A stretch of 64,000 bases of DNA, taken from assembly GCF_041381155.1 (NCBI RefSeq), contig NC_091144.1, forward strand, positions 17,803,544 to 17,867,543, in the 5' to 3' direction. The notes under the pieces are model-generated. The model saw nothing but the letters and a program-made list of their open reading frames with translations. It was not told where the DNA came from and ran no database searches. Within the stretch, counting starts at the first letter, position 1, and the number at the start of each line of letters is the position of its first letter. This stretch comes from Argopecten irradians (Eukaryota; Mollusca; Bivalvia; Pectinida; Pectinidae). Shown piece by piece: positions 50,275 through 63,400 of the stretch. A program made the position numbers and the translations under genes.

Positions 50275-50786
50275 AAATGTAATAAAACAACAAAACACAA
50301 ATTAATGACAATAGATGGACAAAAGGACGATAAAACAAACTAAGTTGAAAACAATCGGAATGACATGTGATTTACAGTTGAATAATGGAAAGGAAATAAG
50401 ATTGTGATATCGATTTCATAAGTAAGTCAAATAGGCAGCTTAACCAGTATTATTTGAAATACTTGACGGTAAATTGTTTTTCTGATAACGCTTTCAAAGA
50501 AAACGTTTCGTAATAGCATTCACGAATGAGAACACGTGACTTTCAAATTGAGTGCAATTAAGCAGGCACGACTATAACACACAACATTGACATATTCACC
50601 AAATGTGGTTTGGGATGAACATACATGTCAGCGAGTTCTCTCAACAGCTTTCGTAATAATGTGTACTACAAAACTATATTACCATAGGTTAAATTGATCT
50701 ATAGAGTTGGTTAATTAATAAAACATATTAGAGGACTTGTCAGCTGTCAATCAAGTGAGGAGTGAGGAACCTTTATGTGTTACAGG

Positions 50787-50880
50787 CTCACAGATGTCAG
50801 GACCCATCGTACCAGTGTATCAGTGTATCTCTCACCACTAGCCAGGGGAATAGTTCCGGGACTGACACCTGCATCCACAT
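50787..50880 (+). CDS. Orphan exon candidate (cysteine-containing)
   Basis: After TGTGTTACAG a GC-richer 94-nt stretch begins and ends at CACATG|GTACGT, both good splice sites. In one frame it encodes AHRCQDPSYQCISVSLTTSQ followed by GNSSGTDTCIHM, with three cysteines. I cannot name a family or link it to a neighbour. Its end phase (1) does not fit the IL-17 pattern. Another frame is also open, so coding is uncertain. Confidence 0.25.
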
Positions 50881-52207
50881 GGTACGTTCTAACTACTTAT
50901 ATCTTTTACAATTAATATCATGTTCACATAAATCCCTTTTACATAATGGTGCCATTAAACTTAATTAATTAACTCTGTTTACCAGAATAATTCGACTTTG
51001 CTAAGTACATGTTAGTTATGTCTTTTGAAAGGAAAAACAAATACTGAGTATTTTTTACGATTTAAGATAGTTTTTCGAGCTATGTGGCTAAGTTCACACT
51101 TACGAGTTATGCCCAACAATTACTATTACTACTTTAAAAAATGCTCAGAAAAGAGAATAATTAACAGCTATTTTGTCTCACGAAAACAATCAGTCATTTA
51201 TGCCCAATTAATTGATTAAAATCAAATTACTAGTATTTTGCATATATTATTCCGGATTTTGATATTGATTTGATATTCAAATTTATGTTGTTATGTTTTT
51301 CTTTATTTTAACATGTCGCTGAGTTAATAGATATAATTTGTAGAACAATAAAAATCATTAAATACAATTCATAGACCCTTAGTTATGAATGAATACTTTT
51401 AAAACCAAATAGTATTGATAATCCAAGCATTCTAAGACAAAGTGAAAAAATAAGGAGTTCCAGGTTTTATCTAATTTCAAAACCGTCTTTTAATACCTGC
51501 AATATGTTGAATCTTGTAAAACATCGAAAATGCAGCATATGATAGGAAGATATAAACATGTTACGTTGGGGATACAAGGATGAAACTATCCAGAAGATCA
51601 ACATATTTTGAAATAGCATGCTAATAACTAATTTGTATGATTCGCCTATTTGTCTCATTACGATAGAAGTAATCTAATGATGCTTAATACAAACAGTGAC
51701 CTTGATTTCAAGGTCAACAGAACATATCCTTTCAATAAGAATATCAATGTAGTATTTACATAAAAGCAAAACATCGCCTTTATTTATGTAGGTAAATTTC
51801 TTAAATAAAATTATTAGTGATTTCGATTTATCATGGCCGTACCCTATTGGCATGATATCAAAGAATGACAGATTCTTAAATGAAATTACTTTTATTTCTG
51901 AATAGCTTTTATATTTGATAGTTATGTCCCTATGCATTCGGTGTAAACAAAGATCCGTTAATTTGCTGATCAGTAGATAATGCGCTCAACATATGATGTA
52001 TTTGACAGATATTTGTATTCAAACGGGATAATAAACAGGTGGTAGAAATATGGATTGATTTGGATTCATCAAACAGCATTATATAAATATATAAAGTTAG
52101 GCGTGGTATCAATGTGTGAATAAATAATAATTGATGTGTGGGTTTCAGTAAAGAATTTGAAAGCTTATAATTTTTCTGTGCTCCTTGCTCTTCTTCTACT
52201 TCTTCAG

Positions 52208-52374
52208 AATGCAAATACGATTAGAATTTATATCATGGATTAAAGTCATATTTTTGCTGCTGGAGTCAGCCCAAGGGACAACAGCAATGAATATTATATA
52301 CAAACGAACTTTATTAAAATGTCACATTGTGTTAAAATTGGAGGCCCAGGAAAGTTGGTATTTATTCAGAGGTA
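52208..52374 (+). CDS. Weak candidate first exon with hydrophobic start
   Basis: An ATG opens MQIRLEFISWIKVIFLLLES, which resembles a signal peptide. The frame continues about 58 codons to a stop, with a possible donor near AGAG|GTAGTC. No downstream partner exon was found before the peroxidase, and the composition matches the AT-rich surroundings. Confidence 0.15.
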
Positions 52375-53267
52375 GTCGTTAAGACATAATGCAAAATAAT
52401 CTCAATATCAATTGACGAAAAAATAGAGTACCGTAATTGCATCATGCCTTATCTATATCAAAAAGGTGTTATGGAATCAGGCCTCAAGACTATGAAACAT
52501 ACTTCAGTCCAAGACAGTCTTAAGTTTACACTTTGAAAAAAGGATGTTACAAAAGGTATGTCGTATTTGCTTGGCTAAGTCTAAATGTTTCATGAGCCAG
52601 AATCATACATATCTCGATTTATATGATGGCTTCGCATTGCGACCTAAAATTACGTGATTTGTAACACAGCCACATATAATGTTTTAGTAGCTACATGTAC
52701 ATGACAGTCAAAAGGTCGGTAATATATGCACATCAACTTAATTAACCTTTCATGTACATTATCTATTCGACACTATCTTACAAAGTTGTCCATTGTATGA
52801 CTTGATAACATACAAACTGATCTTGATTGGAAACACCCATCAGTAGCGACGGCGACACTTGTCTCGTATATAACATTAAACATGCGACCAGAACAAAGAA
52901 CATTGAATGGAATCAAGAAGAAATAAAAGCATTGCATTGTTAACTGATGTTAATAATCACATACCATTGAACACATATCAAAGTACTATCATTCGAACAA
53001 CTTAGATTTTTATTTCAACAGTGTTGTCTCAAAACCTCTATTTGCATATACTCCTTTAGATCAAGGACTAATTATTATTCAGATGAATAATTTCGTGTTT
53101 TACACTTTCTCTTCATTGTTGACTATCATCAATCTTTTGGTGTCTTAGCACAACTACGAGTTCTCACAGAACAAAATATATGTCAATACTTTTGAAAGTT
53201 TCCAATATCTCAGTACAATCGTAAGACACATTGATGACACTCATATTACATCTTCCATACACAACTT

Positions 53268-53498
53268 TGTTTATTTTAGATCGATCGCGAAACAAGTTAT
53301 ACAACTTATACAAATCACGTTCGATGGTCCAGATGAAAGCGCGCGAAGGGTCTTAGAGTGGGAGTAAAACCGGAGTGCCCGGAGAAAGCCCACGAAATCG
53401 GGTAGGTGACCCCTGACCTTTTCATGTCCATGCCGGGGATCGAACCCCGGCCGGCTAGGTGAAAGGCGAATGTCCTAACCACTACACCACCCGATCAT
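53268..53498 (-). mobile_element. tRNA-derived SINE, minus orientation
   Basis: Same family as 50033-50274 in reverse: GATCGGGTGGTGTAGTGGTT, GGGGTTCGATCCCCGGCATG and a CTCCGGGCACTCCGG body. The two copies are inverted relative to each other, 3 kb apart. I found no clear target-site duplication. Confidence 0.88.
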
Positions 53499-53499
53499 C

Positions 53500-54400
53500 A
53501 ATACAGTTTAAGAATCGTAGTGTAATAGCTATAATAAATGTCGTGGTCCTAACATATTAATATAAGTGCCAGGTTTAAAACGGTCTTTGCTCGATAAAAG
53601 TTATATAGGTAGATATTTTATAATTGTATTGCTTTCTTGAAGATCGGTCATTAAATGATTTTAAATTCTACGAAAATCATGTTTGTTGACTTCACATGGC
53701 TGCCACCATTCTGACATCTAATGTTTTTTTATTGTCTTAAATGACTTAACATCTGTTGATTGTCTAAGACATCATACAAACTAACGACCTTCCCTACCTA
53801 AGATGTGAGTGGTTGTGACAGGTAAATCGTGCACTGAGGAAGCCACATTTCAGTCTTCCTTAATGACGTCCGACCTTCCATGATTCTAAGGTCACAATAT
53901 CGTCAGCATTTCTTTCATCAACACTCACACCGTCTACTTATATCACACATATTTACATATGACACTTTCTTAAACATAACCTGTATAATTACCGTAACAA
54001 AGTCTATGACTGCGAGGCAAGTAATAATTTTGAAGCGTTATTCTGTGATTGTAATCAGAAAGAAACATGTAAGAGTAAGGGTTCTGTAAATGGAACAAAA
54101 CAGATTTGTAACGATACCCAGTGCGTTTCATTTCTTTTCACTGTGATCACCAAGGTTTACTGAATAACGAGCCTTGTATATACATTTTAGTAGTTAAGTG
54201 GTTATTTAGCCAACATTGTTTTGAATCCTAGTCGAATATCTAAAATATTTTTTTTGTATTAATTGTTATATTCGCTGCAGGAAATAAATGAAGTTACAAG
54301 ATATTTTAAGCACAAGCGAAGATTACATTGTCAACTGGTGGCTCCTAATGATATTGGTGGGATTTTGCAATAAATGTCTTATCTGTATCTACGCTATTTA
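53500..54400. other. Upstream flank of the peroxidase gene
   Basis: No gene or named repeat is recognised. CAGCAG just before the peroxidase ATG could be a 3' splice site, so a 5' untranslated exon may lie in or beyond this stretch. Confidence 0.4.
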
Positions 54401-54410
54401 TTCAGCAGGA

Positions 54411-57400
54411 ATGATGATGGCGGGAATTTTGCGTGTGTCCTTGACCCTGGCTAGTCTCTTCAGTTGCTGTCGCTCATCGCACGTGCCCACCAATGTCGAC
54501 CTTGTTTCTAACTTAATCAAGATATGTGTAGACACAGCAGTAGAACAGATCAACCCACACAAGATGGCCAAACCTGCTGGACATTCGCATGGACATCACA
54601 GTGGACATACGGCAGGTCATCCAGTACACAATGGACACAATGGACACAACACGATGAATTCACCCGAGAAAAACTCTCATAGTGGACATGGAAAAGGTAG
54701 AATAAATGTTGTTTTTCATCTTCATCATACAAACTGGTTTTAACTAATAGTACAATTTCCCTTCGTTGACCAATATTTTAGGCAGTTTGGAATGCATAAC
54801 CCGATTGACTCGTCGAGTCATCAAACAACACAGGTTTCAGTACCAAGGAACAAGTTATTAAAAATCTCACAAAATGACATCTCAGTTCAAGCCGCAAACG
54901 TAATAATAACATTCCATAGGATAGGAAGTAATTTATTATTGTTTTTGACTTTTTATGTTTTGTAAAACACGGTTTTAACGAACCTCTAGGGACCAATAAA
55001 ATCATTTTGTTATAAGCATATCTCGTTATATGCATATTGCTGATATGTTATAATAACCTTGACAGGTATGAAAATTACTACTTTATAACCATGATTTCTT
55101 TGTTACCGTGCTTACTGTATCGTTAGAAATTACAGAAAATCACAAATACCGATAAAAGTGATTAAATTTCGAGCCGTACTTACCGTTCCATTGATACAGA
55201 ATGGCCTTAAGCTAAGCATTGTGTGAAGATTGGTTTTGCCGTTGTCAGTATAACTTGGCCTGGTGGGATGTGATATCATCTATCACAAGGAGACAAACAC
55301 TAAATACACCGTATCATACAGTGAAAGCCAAATATGACCTTAGCTATTAATAGAATCTATTGAACTGGACAAGAAGAATCTTTGTTGGGTGGTCTTCGCA
55401 GAGTACAGGATTAGTAAAATTAAAATAAATAGAAAAATCAAACAGATTAAATAAGTAATCCTCGGTGCATTATGATGTTTATCTACATTAAAAGGGCATA
55501 TGTCATAGATATCTGCTAAACTTCCTTTTGACATAAATTTTTTATAAGCTTATTGACCTATCCTTCGTTACAGGTGGACACATGGACCATACCGAAGGTG
55601 GTCACTCGCATGCGCACGTGCGAATTCTAGATACAAACGCTCGTCTAGTACGACAAATACAAGAAAACTTCAGAAAACTGTAAGCATTTTTTTTTCAAAT
55701 CACACTGTTAGTTCTTTGGGAGTCACTTTTGTACATGAAATATGTTATAGGGTACAGATTCAATAATGGATATTTAAATGTTATTCACAAGCATATGCTT
55801 ATTTCTAGTGTATCATATCAACTTAAACATTATTATTATGATTAATCTTTAAAAGACAATTGAAAGAAGTGATTTATCACACGTTCTTCTGTACAGGACT
55901 GGGGCATGGCCAGAGTCCATTATGAAGGACGAAATGTTGATGAAGGAATGGCGGAAACATGTGACTCCTCACTGCGACTTCATGGCCCCGAGTATCACGT
56001 GTGACCGATTAGCACGATACAGGACAGCCGACGGCACGTGCAATAATCTTGACCATCCGTTCTGGGGTAGCACGATGACGCCACAGACTCGGTTTTTACC
56101 CCCACAATACGCCGATGGTAAGGCAGACCATTTCCGTATTTGATTTCAAAACCTTTGTTTTTTACAGACTTGATTATTGTAGAAATAATGTAATACGATT
56201 AATTGTTGCTTACATATACATCTATAAAAGTATTAAAATTATTTTTCTAGCGTTATCTGTCTTTTAGCAATGGAAATGGATCAAAAAGAGGTAGATCGTA
56301 TGCTTTCTAGTTTTATGAATAAATAAAAAAATGCCATACAAGTGAGATTATGATTATATCTCAATGTTAAATTAACATTGTTATTATGCATCCTCTAACT
56401 TTAGCCAAATATTTGGTATTTCATTGAGGTTCTATACAAAAACAAATATGGTTTCTTCTTTTATTTCAGAAATAAATGCACCTCGAACGAAATCCGTGAC
56501 GGGAAGACCACTGTCCGGCACTCGACTGATCAGTAACGTCGTCCATAGCAGTACTGGACAGACCGCAGTACACAGTAAAAAGAGTACCAACATGTTCATG
56601 GCGTTTGGTCAATTCCTGGATCACGACGTACTCCATACACCAGTTCTAAAAGGTAAAATACTCCATACACTGTTCTAAAAGGTAAAATACTCCATTCACA
56701 TGTTCTAAAAGGTAAAATACTCCATACACCTGTTTTAAAAGGTAACATACACCGTACACCGTTCTAAAGGGTAACGTACGCCATACACCTGTTCTAAAGG
56801 GTAACATACTCCATACACCTGTTCTAAAAGGTAACGTACTCCATAACCTATTCTAAATGGTAACATACTCCATTCGCCTGTTCTAACAGGTAACGTACTC
56901 CATTCACCTGTTCTAAAAGGTAACGTATTCCATACCCCTGTTCTAAAAGGTAACGTATTACATACCCCTGTTCTAAAAGGAAACGTACTCAATACATATG
57001 TTCTAAATGTTAATTTCCTCATTCACCTGTTCTAAAAGGAAACGTACTCCATTCACATGTTTTAAAAGATAACGTATTCCATACACCTGTTCTAAAAGGT
57101 AACGTGCTCCATACATATGTTCTAAATGGTAACTTTCTCCATTCACCTGTTTTAAATGGTAACGTACTCCATTCACATGTCCTCAAAGGTAACATACTCC
57201 ATACACCTGTTCTAAAAGGTAACATACTCCATACACCTGTTCTAAAAGGTAACGCACTCCATACACCTGTTCTAAAAGGTTCCGTACTCCATACACCTGT
57301 TCTAAAAGGTAACTTTCTCCATACACCTGTTCTAAAAGGTAACTTTCTCCATTCACCTGTTCTTAAAGGAAAGATACTTCATACACCTGTTCTGAATAGT

Positions 57401-60400
57401 AACTTACTCTATACGTCTGTTTTAAAAGGTAACTTACTCTATACATCTGTTCTAAAAGGTAACGTACTTCACACACCAGTGCTAAATGGTAACGTATTTC
57501 TCATACCTGTCGATACGGTAAGATACTGTATAAACCCATACGACGAAAAGATGAAATATTTACAAACATGTGCAGGTAAAGGAAAAGGTACTGTACACAT
57601 ACATACTAAAGATAATGCACTACACACTCAGTTATGTCAAATACAAATGTGTTTCATCAGAAAATGTTTGCAATGATAATAATAACTTGATACTGTGTAT
57701 TTAACTCAAAAGTCATATTAATTTTTTATAGAATATTTTCATCTACTTTATCAGAGATATTATCTGTACATTTGTATATTCATAACAAAAGACTGCCATT
57801 TGATGCATCAATAGCGTAGTTCCACATACTGAAGTAAGAGATATGAATAAGGGAACGTGTCTGTATACTCTGTGTTTTAAAAGGGTAATACCATCAATTG
57901 GTTTTACCAATTACATTAAACAGAGCAATTATGTTTTTACAGATGACAAAGGAAGGGATATGAAGTGCTGTCCACTCGGAAACAAAGAGTAAGATCATTA
58001 ATCATTTTGACGAGTTTCAAAAACACATTTGAAGTTCTTCCTAATGAACACATAAAAATAATGGTGACCATATAATTAGACTTAATGTCTGACATTAATG
58101 TTTGATTTGTCATTAAGATAATATAAGGATAAAATATGATTTAATATCTGTGATTATTATAGAAAATGGAGTAACGTGCCTTTGGTATCAAAACGATATA
58201 AATAGAAAAAATATTGTATTATAATTCCACTACTATTATGATAAATAAGTAATGTGCCTATAATTCCACTACTATTATGATAAATAAGTAATGTGCCTTG
58301 GGTACCAAAATAATATAAATAAGAAAAATACTGTAATATAATTCCAGTACTATTATGATAAATGAGTAATGTGCCTTTGCTGTTTTAGCGATCACTGTTT
58401 CCCTATACCAGTGCCCCTGGACGATCCCATGTTTAGGGGATGGTGTATGAGCTTCACCAGATCATCAGCTACCCCATACATGAACTGTGACCCAGGTCGG
58501 TATTGATGACGTGTCAAACATACATGTTTATATACAATCATCAAGGGATTGAAGATCATTATCTGCTAATATTCTCCTGTTCTTGAGAGTATATATACAT
58601 GTAAATGTGTGCAAATAATTTATATCCGTTTAAAAAATGCTTAAGTTTGAAAATCAAATTTGATTGTGTTTTTTAATAAATCCTATGACAATATCCAATG
58701 AATTCCCAATATGATTTATTTGAACCTAAAAATTAAGATGTAAATATCCTCCGTCAAAATGGCTTATTAGACACGACATAATTTATATTTATACTGCATT
58801 TTAAAAACATGAAATAAAAGTACAACAACGGTAAAATTTTGATCAGACGATACCAATCATCCACTTTACGAAATTGTGTAGCTAAAATTGGCTGCTGCTA
58901 TTGGAAGAGATTCTCGACAAGAAATGGTATAATGCAAATTTATAAAGCATTTACAATATAATATGATTGTGCAAGTTGCATTGTTAATGTCTCTGATGGA
59001 GCAATTCAAGTGAGTGCAGGAATGCAACGTTGCGCAAAGTTGTTCAAAATAATCCCCTAAAATATAATTGTGCTAAAATAAGAACACGGACAGTACCAAG
59101 ATCAAAATTTGTATTCAATATAAAAAAAAAGAATCTGTAAAAACGATAATTTTCGATTGTGTTTGAACACATTTGAAAGGTGCAAACTGTTTTAATACTA
59201 TATATCTACTATAGATCTTATCATTGAATATATCATTTACTTACTACAGGACACCGAGAACAGATGAACCATCCTACATCTTATATAGACGGATCGACTA
59301 TCTACGGATCTAACAAAGTCCATCAGGATGAACTCCGACTGCACCGTAACGGTAGGCTATCTTATCATTGAAGCTAACAATGCAAGCTAAAACCATTCAA
59401 ATGAGATTTAAAAAGTAAGGTTTTGCAAGAATCGTTTATGAGGCATTCCCCTGACTCGCTTCATTATCATTTCGGCACTGTCATAACCAGGGTGTGTCTT
59501 AGAAATGAGTTTTGAATTTGATAGCAAATGTGCACTTTAACTTGCATTGTCAGCTTTAGGAAAGGTAAATGAATATTTTACCACAATTTACTTCTTCGGT
59601 AACCAAGGAAACATTGCATTCAAGCAAAGATGACTGGGTTGCAAAAAGGCTTGAATATAGAGGGTAGTTTATAGTGAATAAACAGATTGGTTTTAACAGG
59701 GTCAGTAGATAGAGAAGGAACTGAATGAATGAGGCTCAACTGTAAAGCAAGGCAAAACCTTGAGATGAAAGGTATAAATTAAGTTTGGTGAGCAGTTCTC
59801 GACTGGCCTGTATACTGTAGAGGAGTTAACTGTTTAGTATGTACCTTTTACAGTATACAAAGCCGTATAAATGTCCCTGTATTTATATTTATGTTCCTCG
59901 TGTGTGTTGTAGGCCGTATCAAGTTGACCCCCTCTGGACACCTCCACAGCTCCCCCGACAACGAGTGTATCCTATCATCACCGGGCCATCACTGCTTCCA
60001 GTCAGGTAAGCAAAATTTTATAGTAACAGTTGTTTATGTTGTACTAATGATATTGAATGAGACACATATAAATTCTGCAAAGAGAAAAAAATAAGAACAA
60101 ATAAGCATCGAGCAAAATGACATTAAGACATTTCGAAATGTATTTCATGAATGTTATAAAATAATTTTAATGATATTTCGTTTCCCTTACGCCGTTTTCT
60201 CGCTTGATTAGGTATTGCTTGCCTTATGCTTATGTTCCAACTTAAATTATGTGTACATTGCTTATGTAGCATTTCAGCTGTGTGGATACCATCCTCGAAA
60301 CTCCAGTGGTTCCGATCACTTACGATCTTACCACCTCTTGGCTTTCTCATAGTAAAACTGAAGGCAGCTCAGAGGAAAACACAGGCCAGCAAAACAAACA

Positions 60401-63400
60401 AAAAAAGATATCCTTTGAAGATTACAGAGAGAGCAACGCCCAACTGCAGTGTACCGTTGTGCGGCTCTTTTGATGTGCATCAAAGGACTTAAATACCTAT
60501 TTTGTTGCCTCCAGTTTTATTATGAGTCTAGGGATGCAGAGATCGTAATTGATCGGAACCGCTGGAGTATCGTGGATGTATGAATACCGATATAGTTTCA
60601 TTGCAATCTGATGGAAATACAGATCCCTATAACCATTCCGTTCAATAGAGAATCTGACAACATCCCATAAGGAGTCCTGTTCGGATGACCTATATACTAC
60701 CTGTACCTCAGATCAAATGCATTTTCTACACCTTTCTGCATCAATTGGAAATTCCATTTCGTCCCAATATATATAAACAATTAGCTTTATTGTGCTCTTT
60801 GGGCGAGAAGACTACGTACATGAAAATAACTCTGACAGCTTTTTGAACCCGTTTTATCCACAAACGCGATTCTGGCAGCAGTAATTTGATCGGCCATTTC
60901 TAAAGGTCACCAGAACGTGAACGCTAATGGGATGTTGGCAGACCTCTTATCAAACGTAGTGATAATATGGATCTGTATTTTAATCAGATTGGGTCTCATT
61001 GTAAAGCCGCTGTGTTATATCATAATTATGTGGTTAAAGGGCAGTAACTCTAATGATTGTCATTGACTTCTTGTTGGACTCTAAGTTATGCTGTATTTCT
61101 TGTATACCTCCTATTTAATTGAACCTTTATTTTTTCCTTTTAAGGCGATGGTCGCCGTCACGTGGTCCCAACGCTGACCTGCTTACATCTGTTGTTCGTG
61201 AAAGAGCACAACAGGGTAGCGGACAAACTACGTGAATATAATCCAAACTGGGACGACGAACATCTGTTTCAGGAGGCAAAACGAATAGTCGCTGCTGAAC
61301 TACAGCACATAGCTTTCTCCGAATACCTTCCCATTGTTATTGGTAGGGAGCAAATGGACAAGTACGGTCTGTTTCCAACGGCCAATACTTATAATAATGT
61401 GTACGATGCCACTGTGGATGCTTCAACCTCTAATGCTTTTGGTGCTTCAGCTTTCCGATTCGGACACTCGGAAGTTCCGGGAGTGTTAGCCATGATGGCG
61501 AAAAATTATAGCATTATTAAAGCCATTCCTCTACATACACAATTTAACAGGCCAGACTTAATGTTTGATTCGGATGGGGATGAGAACCTGATGCGGTGGA
61601 TGTCTAATTCTTACCACGACCGGAATGACCGACTGCTGCAGGACAGTGTTAGAAACTTCCTGTTCCTGAAGGAGGACGGGGAGAGTTTTGACCTCGCCGC
61701 TATTAACATACAGAGAGGGCGTGACCACGGCCTTCCCCCGTACAACACATGGAGGAAGTGGTGCGGACTACAAACGGCACTACACTTCGGGGACGGGTTC
61801 GGGAGACTTGTGGACCATGAAACAGCTACCAGAAAACTGCTTGCTAAAGTTTACTCGTACGTGTGAATATTACTTATTTATATCCTAGAATATTTGGATG
61901 ATCGACAATTTTTCTGAACGCAAACACACGATATGATAAACTTTATAGAACGTTTACTATTATTGAAACGTAGAGAGATGATATAAAAAAGCAGACATAC
62001 TTGTTACTTATAGCATCAAAATCCGGAATACAAATATCATTATACATGTAGCTTCTTTATTATAGCAATCGTTTGTGATGTTTTGTATTGCAGTTTCTTT
62101 TTTCAAGTTCAAACTTTATAACCTGACACTTGAGACTTTACATTGACCTAGCCAGCATAAACATAACAGATTATCTCCCTTTGTAGTCACCCGGATGATA
62201 TAGACCTATACACTGGAGGTCTATCAGAGGTCCGTCTCCCTGGGGCCGCTGTGGGACCCACATTCGGATGCATCATAGCCAGACAGTTCAAAAAGTACCA
62301 GAGCGGAGACAGACATTGGTACGAGACGGACCATGCGGACACAAGGTTTACTTTGAGTGAGTATAATACAGTACGACCTCTCTGAAGCAATAATTGGAAC
62401 CCAATTTTTCGTTCGCGTGCGATTTACGTTAGCAATATTCGTGATAATGTTATCTCGAAATCAGAACTTTTTATGAAACGGAATTGTACATCCCTTTTTG
62501 TTTTCATAAAGTAGTGTTAGAGATTAGGTATAAGAATTCATGGTTGAAATATTGTATTTTATTTGAAATCATTGCAAGTCATACCGAAGAGTAATTTCAT
62601 ACCTCATTGAAATATTTTCTCATACTCATTAATATCAATAAATGTACAATTCGACAGTGTCAAGTACATGTAATTAAAATGATGATGTTTTTCTTGATTT
62701 GAAGCTCAACTGAACGAAATAAAGAAGACGTCCTTGGCTTCAGTGTTATGTCAAAATACAGGTACACAGCTTACCCAGCCCTCAGTGTTCCTAGCTGCGG
62801 ATGATTTCAGGTATTCATTTTCTTACAATATCTTGCCAACTTAAAGTGAAAAAGTAAAGGAAACTCTTGATACTGTGATGCTTTTCATGAACTTGCTCAT
62901 TTTTTAACTATTTATATATCTTTGTCTTGATTGTTAGCAGTTTGTTATTTACATTTTAATTGGCATCACAAATATTTATTTATGTGTAATCAGGGGTTAA
63001 TTTGTAACCAGATAATATCAACGTTATTATTTATATTAATAGTAACAGGAAGCTGTTTTGTAGCCAGATAATATCAGTGTTATTATTTGTATTAACAGTA
63101 ACAGACAGGTGTTTTGTAGCCAGATAATATCAATGTTATTATTTATATTTACAGTAACAGGCAGGTGTTTTGTAGCCAGATAATATCAATGTTATTTATG
63201 TATAGTTATAATTACAGGAAGGTGTTTTGTAGCCAGATAATATCAATGTTAGTATTTTTATTTACAGTAAGAGGAAGGTGATTCGTAACCAGATAATATC
63301 AATGTTATTATTTATATCTTTAGTTACAGGAAGGTGTTTTGTAGCCAGATAATATCAATGTTGTTATATACAGTAACAGGCAGGTGATTTGTAACCAGAT

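Larger units (their letters stand above)
50290..53260. other. Region between two tRNA-SINE copies, with only weak exon candidates
   Basis: AT-rich. Apart from the candidate exons described separately I see no gene. Minus-strand frames at 51467-52214 are AT-driven and show no domain. Confidence 0.4.

Noticed and set aside
50787-50880. Sixth IL-17-like gene fragment
   Set aside because: Cys-x-Asp-Pro recalls IL-17 exon 2 (Cys-x-Glu-Pro), but length, end phase and lack of a partner exon 3 do not fit.
56735-57676. 190-codon + frame and minus-strand frames over the 30-bp array
   Set aside because: They are produced by the junction-derived minisatellite with period 30. The + frame does not connect in frame with the true exon 4.
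60226-60492. Possible THAP-like or transposase fragment in peroxidase intron 8
   Set aside because: A short CSVPLCGSF string loosely recalls a zinc-binding start, but the stretch is part of an inverted repeat and lacks the rest of any domain.
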